64,000 nt of DNA, from assembly GCA_938075415.1 (NCBI GenBank), contig CALJHC010000003.1, forward strand, positions 868,001 to 932,000, read 5' to 3'. Positions 29,595 through 37,626 of the stretch are shown here, piece by piece. Under the pieces are notes generated by a model. That model was given only the letters and a program-made list of their open reading frames with translations. It had not been told where the DNA came from and searched no databases. Source of the DNA: an uncultured Rubripirellula sp. (GTDB taxonomy: Bacteria > Planctomycetota > Planctomycetia > Pirellulales > Pirellulaceae). The position numbers and the translations under genes are program-made. Each line of letters starts with the position of its first letter. The stretch's first letter is position 1.

Positions 29595-30272
29595 TCACTC
29601 GTTCCTCTGAGTAGCCGATGAATTTTCTTTCCCGGAGAATTTGGCAAGTGATTCACGATAGGTAGCCATGAACTTTGCCAACCCCGCTCCGACCAAATCT
29701 TCCATTTTGGCAATCCGAATGTTCACATTAGCAACCAGAATCATCAGCGGAATTGCAATCGCCAAACCACATGCGGTGGTGCGAAGAGCAATGTTGATAT
29801 CCTTTGCCAAAAACTTCGGCTCGACAGACTCGGAGGTTGCGAGTGTTTCGAAAGCTCCCATCATGCCAAATACCGTACCGAAAAGACCAATCATCGGAGC
29901 ACTCTTGATCACAGTGCTCACCCATGACAATCGATACTCGATATCACTCATCACATCACGTTGAAAACGATCCATGACAAATTGCCGAGCCTTCTTGTAA
30001 CCTTTATCTCGGTGACGTACTGCCATTTCAACAATCTGTGGAATGGCTCGAGAATCCCCTGAGCAATACTCAGAGGTTCCCTCATAATCCCCGGAACGAA
30101 GCATCTGCTCGATATCATCCATGAACAGATCTTGAGATTCCTCGGACTTGAATCGCTTCTGATTCACGCGAGTCCAGACAATCACGATGCAAAACAAACC
30201 CCACAGGGCAACGGCGGCCAAGGCTCCGTATGTTGCGGTGGAGATTATGTCGAATAAAGAGGCTAGCAGCAT
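29595..30272 (-). CDS. MotA/TolQ/ExbB-family proton-channel protein
   Basis: 225 residues with three transmembrane helices at about 8-28, 105-130 and 145-172. The region TVIKSAPMIGLFGTVFGMMGAF and the Gly/Ala/Thr-rich third helix (IALRTTACGLAIAIPLMI) are hallmarks of ExbB/TolQ. It should assemble as a pentamer around ExbD helices and convert proton flow into motion. Two exbD genes follow on the same strand, and a TonB-like protein gene lies immediately upstream. No TonB-dependent receptor or Tol-Pal gene is in the window. Confidence 0.93.
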   Translation of the reverse strand: MLLASLFDIISTATYGALAAVALWGLFCIVIVWTRVNQKRFKSEESQDLFMDDIEQMLRSGDYEGTSEYCSGDSRAIPQIVEMAVRHRDKGYKKARQFVMDRFQRDVMSDIEYRLSWVSTVIKSAPMIGLFGTVFGMMGAFETLATSESVEPKFLAKDINIALRTTACGLAIAIPLMILVANVNIRIAKMEDLVGAGLAKFMATYRESLAKFSGKENSSATQRNE

Positions 30273-30430
30273 CAGGAATTCAGTCCTTAATAAATGGAAA
30301 TCCAGTTAGGTGGCTTTCACCACGACACATCGAATCAGCTCTTCCCTTGTGAGAAGGCAAACAGCAAATCTCAGTAACTAGTCATCATTTGAGTCGTTAT
30401 CTTCCGGAGAATTGTTTATCGGCTCTCGAT

Positions 30431-31360
30431 TCATTTCCGTGGCTTTCGATAGCGTTGACTCACCACTTCGAAAACATAATCTCCACCATTTGACTTACTC
30501 TCGAAGACAGTTTTTGCAATTTCAGTCACCGATGGGTGCCCTTTTGATGCGGAGTATTCGAGTTCGATTACAGCCAACTTGTTCTCAAGGTCCTTCGGTA
30601 TAAATTTCAACATTTGGCGGTTGGCCAACTGAATATTTGCGGATTGCAGTAACTGCCTATCGAATTGCATCAAAGGACTGGGACTGCTCCACATGAAGTA
30701 GAGTCGCTTCTCGGACGCGGTATCTTTGATGAAGCTTTTCTTGATACTTGCCGACAAGCTCGAAGCAACATCGACACCTTGGATTGACCCACCGATCGCA
30801 CCCAACTCAATTTTGAAATAGTCCAACTGGGTTGCGTAAGACCTCACATCTCGAGCCGAGAAGTTGAGCTGCCAACGCTCAAATCTGGGAATAATATCTT
30901 CGCCTTCTCCGGGTGGACCAGGTGGTCGACTATCGCCCGCACCAGTGCCCGCAGTCGTTGCCGTGGATGCTGTGTCCGTCGTCGCCAGTGCACCCGCTAC
31001 GGTACTAACCGCGTCGGTTACCGCCTCAAGGGTGTCCTGAAGCGTTGGCTCCATCAACTCCTCAACTTCTTCAGCTCCAGGTGGTTCAAAGTCTCGCTCA
31101 AAACCCTCGGGGTTCTCGCCACGACCCGCCGGATTCTCAATAATCGGCTCGATTGCTACTGGAGCAAACGACCACCGACTTGTGAGCCAAATAATGAACA
31201 ACATCGTGACGAAAGTTCCAATGAATAGGATCAACGCCATGAAGAGTGAGGTGATCGAGTCGAAGCGACTGGTGCGAAGCTTTTCACGCTCGACAAGCCG
31301 TGCAGCGACTTGCGGGTTCTCTGCTAAGCCTGCGGTCGTGGATTGCGGACTCGATGCCAT
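30431..31360 (-). CDS. TonB-like periplasm-spanning membrane protein
   Basis: 309 residues with a cytoplasmic N-terminus, one transmembrane helix (about residues 38-65, ending near WLTSRW), an acidic, proline- and then Thr/Ala/Gly-rich linker (about 75-155), and a C-terminal folded domain of about 150 residues. The topology copies TonB and TolA, and the gene sits directly upstream of the TolQ/ExbB gene, which supports an energy-transducing role. The sequence of the C-terminal domain does not show a clear TonB_C motif, so the call is by architecture. No outer-membrane receptor is nearby. Confidence 0.7.
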   Translation of the reverse strand: MASSPQSTTAGLAENPQVAARLVEREKLRTSRFDSITSLFMALILFIGTFVTMLFIIWLTSRWSFAPVAIEPIIENPAGRGENPEGFERDFEPPGAEEVEELMEPTLQDTLEAVTDAVSTVAGALATTDTASTATTAGTGAGDSRPPGPPGEGEDIIPRFERWQLNFSARDVRSYATQLDYFKIELGAIGGSIQGVDVASSLSASIKKSFIKDTASEKRLYFMWSSPSPLMQFDRQLLQSANIQLANRQMLKFIPKDLENKLAVIELEYSASKGHPSVTEIAKTVFESKSNGGDYVFEVVSQRYRKPRK

Positions 31361-31452
31361 ACCGTCTGAACCTGAAACGACGCCGTGAATAGAAAAGCAA
31401 TGGAAAAGTCTCTGCCCGACGGGAATGAACCTCGCCGAGCCATGCGGGGTGC

Positions 31453-33159
31453 CTAGAGATCATAATCGAGGAAGACATACTTCGGATTGACACTACGATA
31501 CCAATCCCGCCACTCTTGCTGAGCCCTCTCCACTTCAACTCGACTTGGCTGGTCCGACATTCCGAAACCCTCAAACCGTCGACTCAAAAAACGAAGTCCG
31601 TCTCTCGCATAAAGCTTTACGGGCTCATCCGGATCACTCAGAGCAAAAATCAGTGCGGGAACAACTCGTAACTCATCGCTACGCGAGAGCAGCTTTGCCG
31701 CCACGCGACGCGCTTGCCAAGATCGACTACCACGCACCAGCCGCTCAAGTCGATCGAGCTGTGCAGCTCGCGTTGTAGGATCCTTCGATAATTCAAGATT
31801 ATCTGGCAGCGACTTGCCTTCTGTTTCGCCTCCACCATCTTTCTCAAGAATGTCCAGCATGTCAGTGACCTGGGCTGCAACCGGCCTTCCCTTAATCTGT
31901 GTACCATCGACGCGAATGTCGGTGGTATCGCTGGGAAGCCCATAGCCACCAGCAAGGCTACCCTGACTCATTGTAAAAATCGTTTTCTGAGTACTTCGAA
32001 TCAGAAATAAAAGAGCGAACGAGGTCGCAACAGGACCCCTCTCGTGATTATTTTTCCAGTCCCCTTCAGATTGCTGCGAGGCTCGCAGTTCATCCACGCC
32101 CTGGTTGTACCAAGCGGGACTCGAATCCTTGGGAAGCCCGTTAGCGATTTCGAAAAAACTCTCGAAACGCTCGAGGGTGTATAAACGATAGAAGTAGTAG
32201 TCAGCTTCGGTCTTCTTGTAAGGGTTTGCCTTTCGCCATCGATTCAAATATCCGACTGAACTTTTAATCGGCTCTTGTGACATCTGAGCTCGTTTCCGAC
32301 GAACTGTATTCTTGTCTTCTTTGTAAATTTTTATCGCCTCAGGAAGTCCTGCGATCCCAGGGTCAGTGTCATCCCCTGTGTCACCCCACAAACGAAGTGC
32401 GTCTCCAGCGATCAATACACTACTACCACCTGCCAGAGCCATCGAATCACTAACTCCCTTGCCTCCAACACCCTGACTCTTATTGGGCTTGCCAATGCCA
32501 GGATCCTTACCAAAGTAAGGCCATCCGCCACCAGTATCCTGCACACGCAACAACCATTGAGCCGCCCGCACAACCTTTCCGTAATCGAGTGGAATTCCAT
32601 TACGGTCCAATGTCCAAATCGCGAGCAGTGCGTACTGGGTCTGCGAGACGTCACCCTCCGAGTCTGGTTTCCCCATCGGGTAACCAAATGCGCCGTTTCC
32701 GTACTGATAACTAAGTAAAGATTTCTGAATTGCCTCCATTTGAGGCCGATATCGTTCCGCATCCACCTCGGCAAATAGCAACACGCAAATTGCTAGTTCG
32801 TAATTACGCTTGAGACCATTGGCTCCTCTCGACTGCAATGCGTTAACAATCTTCACCGCCGTGTCCAAGCCACGCTTGACAACTGGACTCTCTGGATCGT
32901 GGCGACACTTGTAATGAGCATAAGCAACTAAAACTGTCTCCCCTGCTGATCCCGAGAACGTCCCGGGCTGACCAGGAAGATCCTCGCTATTCAGAGTCTC
33001 CAGGTAGGACAATCCCTTATCAACCATTCGGGTAACGACCGGATCGGTCGGTTTGTATCCGAAGGAAGTGGAGGAAGTTGCTAGAGCGAAGACCAACGCC
33101 AAAGGAGCAATGAGGCATCTTGCCCGGCGGGTCCGTTTTTTTTGATTGATTTTTGTCAT
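31453..33159 (-). CDS. Secreted terpene-cyclase-fold (prenyltransferase/squalene oxidase repeat) protein
   Basis: 568 residues. A signal peptide covers about residues 13-36 (LIAPLALVFALATSSTSFG). The body has helical repeats with the QW-like phrases GNGAFGYPMG, DTGGGWPYFG and QSEGDWKNNH typical of terpene cyclase/prenyltransferase-fold proteins. The last 100 residues look like HEAT-type repeats. No cyclase catalytic DXDD motif was seen, so this is more likely a binding or scaffold protein than an enzyme. I took ATG 33159 over TTG 33174. It is the first gene of the cluster, 92 bases ahead of the TonB-like gene. Confidence 0.85.
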   Translation of the reverse strand: MTKINQKKRTRRARCLIAPLALVFALATSSTSFGYKPTDPVVTRMVDKGLSYLETLNSEDLPGQPGTFSGSAGETVLVAYAHYKCRHDPESPVVKRGLDTAVKIVNALQSRGANGLKRNYELAICVLLFAEVDAERYRPQMEAIQKSLLSYQYGNGAFGYPMGKPDSEGDVSQTQYALLAIWTLDRNGIPLDYGKVVRAAQWLLRVQDTGGGWPYFGKDPGIGKPNKSQGVGGKGVSDSMALAGGSSVLIAGDALRLWGDTGDDTDPGIAGLPEAIKIYKEDKNTVRRKRAQMSQEPIKSSVGYLNRWRKANPYKKTEADYYFYRLYTLERFESFFEIANGLPKDSSPAWYNQGVDELRASQQSEGDWKNNHERGPVATSFALLFLIRSTQKTIFTMSQGSLAGGYGLPSDTTDIRVDGTQIKGRPVAAQVTDMLDILEKDGGGETEGKSLPDNLELSKDPTTRAAQLDRLERLVRGSRSWQARRVAAKLLSRSDELRVVPALIFALSDPDEPVKLYARDGLRFLSRRFEGFGMSDQPSRVEVERAQQEWRDWYRSVNPKYVFLDYDL

Positions 33160-33399
33160 CAGGCGGTTATTCAAAATCTTATCACTTAGATGAGCATATT
33201 AGCCGTCTCCACGTGAACACCACCACCAATGGGGGTTCTCATGGAAAGATCAGGAAATCCTAGTCAGTCGGCCTCAACCCTAAGGCATCCGATTGACGAT
33301 ATCCTGCATCATACCCTACCATCGCCAAACCAACGAATCGATACTCCTAGATCACCGATTACTTTCCGGAGATAACGATTGTATCAACGTTACTCTCCC

Positions 33400-33472
33400 G
33401 GTCAGGTAGCTCAGTTGGTAGAGCACGGCCCTGAAAAGGCCGGTGTCGGCGGTTCGAGCCCGCCCCTGACCA
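33400..33472 (+). tRNA. tRNA-Phe (anticodon GAA)
   Basis: A 73-base cloverleaf: acceptor GGTCAGG pairs with CCTGACC, D-arm GCTC/GAGC, anticodon stem CGGCC/GGCCG around loop CTGAAAA (anticodon GAA), T-arm GGCGG TTCGAGC CCGCC, discriminator A. The CCA end is not encoded. The last bases are duplicated at 34744-34757, so this gene is an integration target. Confidence 0.97.
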
Positions 33473-33474
33473 CT
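33461..33474 (+). repeat. Left attachment-site repeat, overlapping the tRNA 3' end
   Basis: The 14-base sequence CGCCCCTGACCACT spans the end of the tRNA T-arm and acceptor stem. An identical copy lies at 34744-34757, which is the pattern left by tyrosine-recombinase integration into a tRNA gene. Confidence 0.75.
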
Positions 33475-33698
33475 CTTATATTTTAGACCTCTCTCAAACG
33501 CCATCAAACACCGTCAATCATGACTTTCTAAGGCGTAATTCCTTCCCATTTTAACTCTGGTCGGTGTTCTCCCGGCGATTCGACGGGGAGTAAAGTGGGG
33601 AGTAAGACATCCCCGGCGATATCATTCAAGCGTCTCGCGGGGCGAAATTCCTAGATTACGTATTATCGATAGCAGACGATGAGTGCGAACCTCTGGCA

Positions 33699-34001
33699 GT
33701 GTTCTGCGATCCTTTCACTATCAATGGTGAATCCCTCGCTGACGGAGCGAAACAATCACTAGCACGATTCATCGAGGACGGAATCGGCACGCCAGATAAT
33801 TGGATGTATCTCGCAGCGGTACAGCGGGAACGGTTCCTCAAGGCGGGATTCCGCAATACACGCTTCCACGAAGGCACTGAGACGCTTCCGTGGCAACAGT
33901 TCGCATATATGCCATCGGGTGCCGACGAACGCTATCACGCCCTCATGGACGCTCTAGAGTTACATTACGATGTACAGTGGGACAAACTTGACCAAACATA
34001 A
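33699..34001 (+). CDS. Unknown small protein in the tRNA-Phe element, possibly truncated
   Basis: From a GTG at 33699 the frame gives 100 residues. The same frame is open back to the stop at 33603, and that extension reads like ordinary protein sequence (IPGDIIQASRGAKFLDYV) but has no ATG, GTG or TTG, which suggests a gene that lost its 5' part. No motif is recognised. A clear intrinsic terminator follows at 34063-34095, so transcription from this frame is probably real. Confidence 0.4.
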   Translation: MFCDPFTINGESLADGAKQSLARFIEDGIGTPDNWMYLAAVQRERFLKAGFRNTRFHEGTETLPWQQFAYMPSGADERYHALMDALELHYDVQWDKLDQT

Positions 34002-34062
34002 GACAGTGAGGAAGGACTTATCACCTCGGATCCACCTTCAGACAGTGGATTCTCCTATATCG

Positions 34063-34095
34063 ACGCTCTCATCCATGTGGTGAGGGCGTTTTTTT
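34063..34095 (+). terminator. Intrinsic terminator
   Basis: ACGCTCTCA at 34063-34071 pairs with TGAGGGCGT at 34081-34089 (one G-U pair), followed by a run of seven T. It ends the transcript of the 34001 frame and separates it from the two-gene unit that follows. Confidence 0.75.
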
Positions 34096-34125
34096 CATGC
34101 CGTTTTCCCTTATACTGTGGAAAAT

Positions 34126-34326
34126 ATGAGGAAAACCACTGCGAATATACGATGGGTTACTTCATCTCAACCGACCGTTGTTTTCCCGGCGGTTGGGACT
34201 CCGACCTCGCCGAAGGTAAAAGTCGATCAATCCAGCAGCGTATCGCCATCGACATTGCCCAAAGGTGGACTAAAAGACCCTGACGCACATATTCCACTTC
34301 CAGATTATCCGGGGTACTTAAAATGA
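34126..34326 (+). CDS. Small Ser/Pro-rich protein, coupled to the next gene
   Basis: 66 residues from ATG 34126 (a GTG at 34117 is three codons earlier). The N-terminus is basic and the rest is rich in Ser, Thr, Val and Pro, with no hydrophobic helix. Its TGA shares the bases of the next ATG (ATGA at 34323-34326), which argues that both are translated from one message. Function unknown. Confidence 0.4.
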   Translation: MRKTTANIRWVTSSQPTVVFPAVGTPTSPKVKVDQSSSVSPSTLPKGGLKDPDAHIPLPDYPGYLK

Positions 34327-34658
34327 GTGCAATCAACAAGCAAGTTGTGATTTGGGCGTTGGATGAACTTGCGAGTCGAGCAGAGCAAGAACGGCTCTGG
34401 CTCTCTGACGGATCATCGGGCGAAGTGTCGTCGTTAACCGAAGCAATTTGCGGCGTGTTTGATGACGGTGGCGTTTCGAGAGCACTTGATTCAAACAGCC
34501 TTCCCGACGAATTTGCAATGCGTTTTCGGGCGTTGTCCAATTACCTTGACAAAATACCGGAAGACGTACATCCACGAGAGCAAATTGATCATCCCGCAAT
34601 GGAAGATGTCGTCAAAGTTTCTCAAGAACTGAAGGAGATGCTCTCAAATCACGAGTAA
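34323..34658 (+). CDS. Unknown acidic protein, second gene of a coupled pair
   Basis: 111 residues, acidic and mainly helical by eye (VVIWALDELASRAEQERLWL near the N-terminus, VVKVSQELKEML near the end). There is no signal peptide or transmembrane helix. The start overlaps the stop of the preceding small gene. Both lie inside the tRNA-Phe element, 85 bases before the right repeat, so this pair is the main cargo. A two-gene toxin-antitoxin-like layout is possible, but no known family motif is visible. Confidence 0.5.
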   Translation: MSAINKQVVIWALDELASRAEQERLWLSDGSSGEVSSLTEAICGVFDDGGVSRALDSNSLPDEFAMRFRALSNYLDKIPEDVHPREQIDHPAMEDVVKVSQELKEMLSNHE

Positions 34659-34743
34659 AGTAACGCCCCAAAGTGGGTCAGAATACGGGGAGCAAAGATC
34701 AAAACCTTTCATTTTTACAGTGTTTTAAGCAGATGTTATGGTG

Positions 34744-34757
34744 CGCCCCTGACCACT
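34744..34757 (+). repeat. Right attachment-site repeat (copy of the tRNA-Phe end)
   Basis: CGCCCCTGACCACT, identical over 14 bases to the end of the tRNA gene at 33461-33474; after it both copies run into T-rich sequence. No other tRNA feature is present here, as expected for the distal attachment site. Confidence 0.75.
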
Positions 34758-35850
34758 TTTTCTTGGGACTTTGGAAGTCCCCGTCTGATCGCCGCCCGAA
34801 TGGGTCATTCGACTTGCTGACAGCCAGTTCTTTTGACCCTAAACACTTTCAAATCCGCGGCAACAAACTGAGCTCGGCAAGTTTGCCACTTTCTGACGTG
34901 TTTCCAGCGTCTCTTGCCCGACGGACACTGCTGGAAAACTAGGTTTTCTCCAATTCTGCGCATTAAAGCCTCCCGAGTCTTGGCAGTTTGGTCTGCAAAG
35001 GAGTGGACCACCTCTGAACCAATCGTACGCTGTGGCATTTTCAACTCTGTGGCCATTAATTGCTTCAAGACCCCACAACTGGTTTGATCTCGGTTCATTG
35101 TCAGGTTTGGCAAGGAAAAGAGCTTCAGCAGGCGACAACATCGCAAACGATATGAGTCAGTTTAGAAGTCACTTTGCAACCGATAGACCCACCTGCTAGC
35201 TACGCTTGCCTGAACCTTCCCAAACCTTGGCTTTGCGGTAAAAATGCCCGCAAATTACGACAAAAATAAAATCCGATCTCTCAAAACTCTCACAAGTGAA
35301 AGGTCATTGATTTCAGGTGTCAGTTAAAAATCCGACTCAGCTTTCAACGATAACCTTTTCCAATAGATCTCCTAGGATATCTGCCTAGGGAACTAACTGC
35401 CTTCAGATGCCCATGTTTAGCCAAAAACATCTCAAAAAGGCCCTGATGAGGGATTTGCACAACCTGAATCAACTCAATCTCTGCTGCCATGAGGGATCTA
35501 TGGAGCTACCTCCCAGGGACCCCACCCACATGGATCCGGAGTCTGGAAGACGATAATTGCTCATTTTCCGGCAATACTAGCCTCAAAAGCCGAGCTGAAC
35601 TCACCTCGTGCACCCCAAGAGCTGCTGTGGTCAGCTCTGAAAATAATATCAACCAATCCTTCCAAAGCGATGAATGGTATTTTGTTACGAAAACCGTCCG
35701 AAACCTGATCCATGGCGATTTTCAGAGCGTTCTGCGCGTGGTTTCTTGCTGCATGGTGTCGATTTACGACGCCAAAGGCTTTAGCCTGTGTCGCAATGGG
35801 TGATCATCCCCGTAAATTCATCTCAACCCACAGTTGCTAGTGAGTGGACC
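34758..35850. other. Gene-poor 1.1 kb stretch
   Basis: Between the right attachment repeat and the AGCS transporter gene I see only short frames that overlap each other on both strands and lack motifs or ribosome sites. It may be decayed accessory sequence plus the transporter promoter. Confidence 0.45.
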
Positions 35851-37557
35851 ATGCCGATACCACGTCTCGCACTTCTTTTGCTGGTCATTACCGCGTTTCC
35901 TGTTGGATTCCTGTCGGCCCAGACCGATGTTTCAACCGCGTCTGAACAAGAGGTCGTCAACCAAACGGCCACTGACAATGTCTCTGAAGATTCCTCGAGC
36001 GAGACGTCTCAGTTAGTCCCCGAGGAACAGGCGCTGCCCGAATCTCAATCAACCGAGGCAGTGGAAACTGCCGAGGATGTCGAGGCTAGTGTGGCAGCAA
36101 GGATTGATGAAGCGTTTGGTCAGTACGTTGTCGGTCCTTTTGCAACCGTTTTATTCTTTGATTTTGGGACCAGTTCGTGGCTGGGTACCAGCATTCCTTT
36201 CGTCGTCGTTTGGTTATTGGCCGGTGCGGTATTCTTGACTCTCCGAATGGGATTCATCAATCTTCGCGCCTTCAAGCACGCGATTGATCTGACGCGTGGC
36301 ATTTACGACAAACCAGGAGAAACCGGTGAGGTTTCTCACTTCCAAGCTTTATCAGCCGCCCTATCGGCTACTGTTGGGCTTGGGAACATTGCCGGGGTTG
36401 CGATTGCAATTGGCACCGGTGGACCGGGAGCCTGTCTTTGGATTATCGCGATTGGCATTCTGGGAATGTCTGCAAAGTTTGCCGAGTGCACATTAGGGCA
36501 ACTCTATCGAACCAAAGATGAGGACGGGAACGTTCTTGGTGGGCCGATGCGTTATCTGCAAGTTGGTTTGGCCGATATTAACATGGCACCGCTTGGTAAA
36601 TTCTTGGCAGTTCTTTTCATGCTGCTTTGTGTGGGAGCCAGCTTTGGAGGTGGCAACGCGTTTCAGATTGGACAGTCGCTTGAAGCCATTCGCGGTGACG
36701 TTCCCATCTTGCAAGACTACCCTGTGATTTATGGCATCTTCATGGCTGCCTTGGTGGGGATCGTGATCGTCGGCGGTATGCGAAGCATCGGTGCGGTCGC
36801 CAGCAAGATTGTGCCGTTGATGTGTGGAGCCTACGTTCTTGCGGCCCTCTTCATTTTGGCAGTCAATGCGACAGAAATCCCCGGCGCTTTCCGCCTGATT
36901 TGGGCAGAAGCCTTTGAACCAAATGCAATTTATGGCGGCTTCCTCGGAGTTCTGGTTATCGGTGTTAAACGTGCCGTTTTCAGCAATGAAGCTGGAGTGG
37001 GCTCTGCTGCCATCGCCCACTCTGCTGCCAAGACGGAGGAACCGGTCAGCGAGGGAATTGTCGCCTTGCTCGAACCCTTCATCGATACCGTGGTGGTTTG
37101 CACGATTACCGCATTGGTAGTGATCGTCACCGGTGCCTACAACGCACCGGAAATGAAAGAAGCCATTGAGGCAAACCAGGGTGCCAAAATTACTTTGTTC
37201 GCATTCACCACCGGTGGCTACGACTGGTTTCGTTACATCCTCTATGTTGCGGTTGTTCTGTTTGCGTACTCAACCTGCATCAGTTGGTCTTATTATGGTG
37301 AACGCTGCTGGGTTCAACTTTTTGGAGCACGCCTATCAATCATTTATAAAATCCTGTTCCTCTGCTTCACAGTATTGGGTTCGATCGTAACCGCGGGCAA
37401 CATCCTCGACTTCAGTGACCTGATGATTCTTGGCATGAGCTTCCCCAATTTGCTTGGTGTTTTCCTACTAAGCGGAATCGTCAAACGCGAATTGGACAAG
37501 TACTGGGCCAAATACAAAGCAGGCGACTTGGAGATTAAGGAAGAAGGTGGGACTTGA
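35851..37557 (+). CDS. Sodium:alanine symporter family (AGCS) amino-acid transporter
   Basis: A 568-residue membrane protein of the AGCS family, which imports alanine or glycine with sodium. The family stretches GLGNIAGVAIAIGTGGPGA and FSNEAGVGSAAIAHSAAKT are intact, and about eleven hydrophobic helices follow from residue 95. Unusually there is a cleavable-looking signal peptide (LALLLLVITAFPVGFLSA, residues 6-23) and an acidic Ser/Glu/Gln-rich linker of about 60 residues before the transporter core. I used ATG 35851, which begins that signal peptide. The phosphodiesterase-like gene follows after 69 bases. Confidence 0.93.
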   Translation: MPIPRLALLLLVITAFPVGFLSAQTDVSTASEQEVVNQTATDNVSEDSSSETSQLVPEEQALPESQSTEAVETAEDVEASVAARIDEAFGQYVVGPFATVLFFDFGTSSWLGTSIPFVVVWLLAGAVFLTLRMGFINLRAFKHAIDLTRGIYDKPGETGEVSHFQALSAALSATVGLGNIAGVAIAIGTGGPGACLWIIAIGILGMSAKFAECTLGQLYRTKDEDGNVLGGPMRYLQVGLADINMAPLGKFLAVLFMLLCVGASFGGGNAFQIGQSLEAIRGDVPILQDYPVIYGIFMAALVGIVIVGGMRSIGAVASKIVPLMCGAYVLAALFILAVNATEIPGAFRLIWAEAFEPNAIYGGFLGVLVIGVKRAVFSNEAGVGSAAIAHSAAKTEEPVSEGIVALLEPFIDTVVVCTITALVVIVTGAYNAPEMKEAIEANQGAKITLFAFTTGGYDWFRYILYVAVVLFAYSTCISWSYYGERCWVQLFGARLSIIYKILFLCFTVLGSIVTAGNILDFSDLMILGMSFPNLLGVFLLSGIVKRELDKYWAKYKAGDLEIKEEGGT

Positions 37558-37626
37558 TTGCCCTCGGAAGATTAGGGAAGCACCCAGCTTTATCCCGATG
37601 ATTCGTTCTCTCCTGAAATCAAAAGC

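Larger units (their letters stand above)
33473..34757. mobile_element. Small integrated element or remnant at tRNA-Phe
   Basis: The segment between the two 14-base tRNA-end repeats is about 1.27 kb. It contains short frames of unknown function and one terminator, but no integrase, so it is either a decayed island or a satellite-like element moved in trans. In the first 230 bases (33473-33698) there is no complete gene, only the repeated GGGGAGTAA at about 33587-33605. Confidence 0.6.

Noticed and set aside
34805..35146. Overlapping minus-strand frames in the gene-poor stretch
   Set aside because: Two frames overlap each other, neither has a good start, and the composition is like non-coding sequence.
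35489..35803. 104-codon frame before the AGCS gene
   Set aside because: No ribosome site or motif, and it overlaps the leader of the transporter; probably chance.
36493..37020. 175-codon minus-strand frame inside the AGCS gene
   Set aside because: Antisense shadow of membrane-protein codons.
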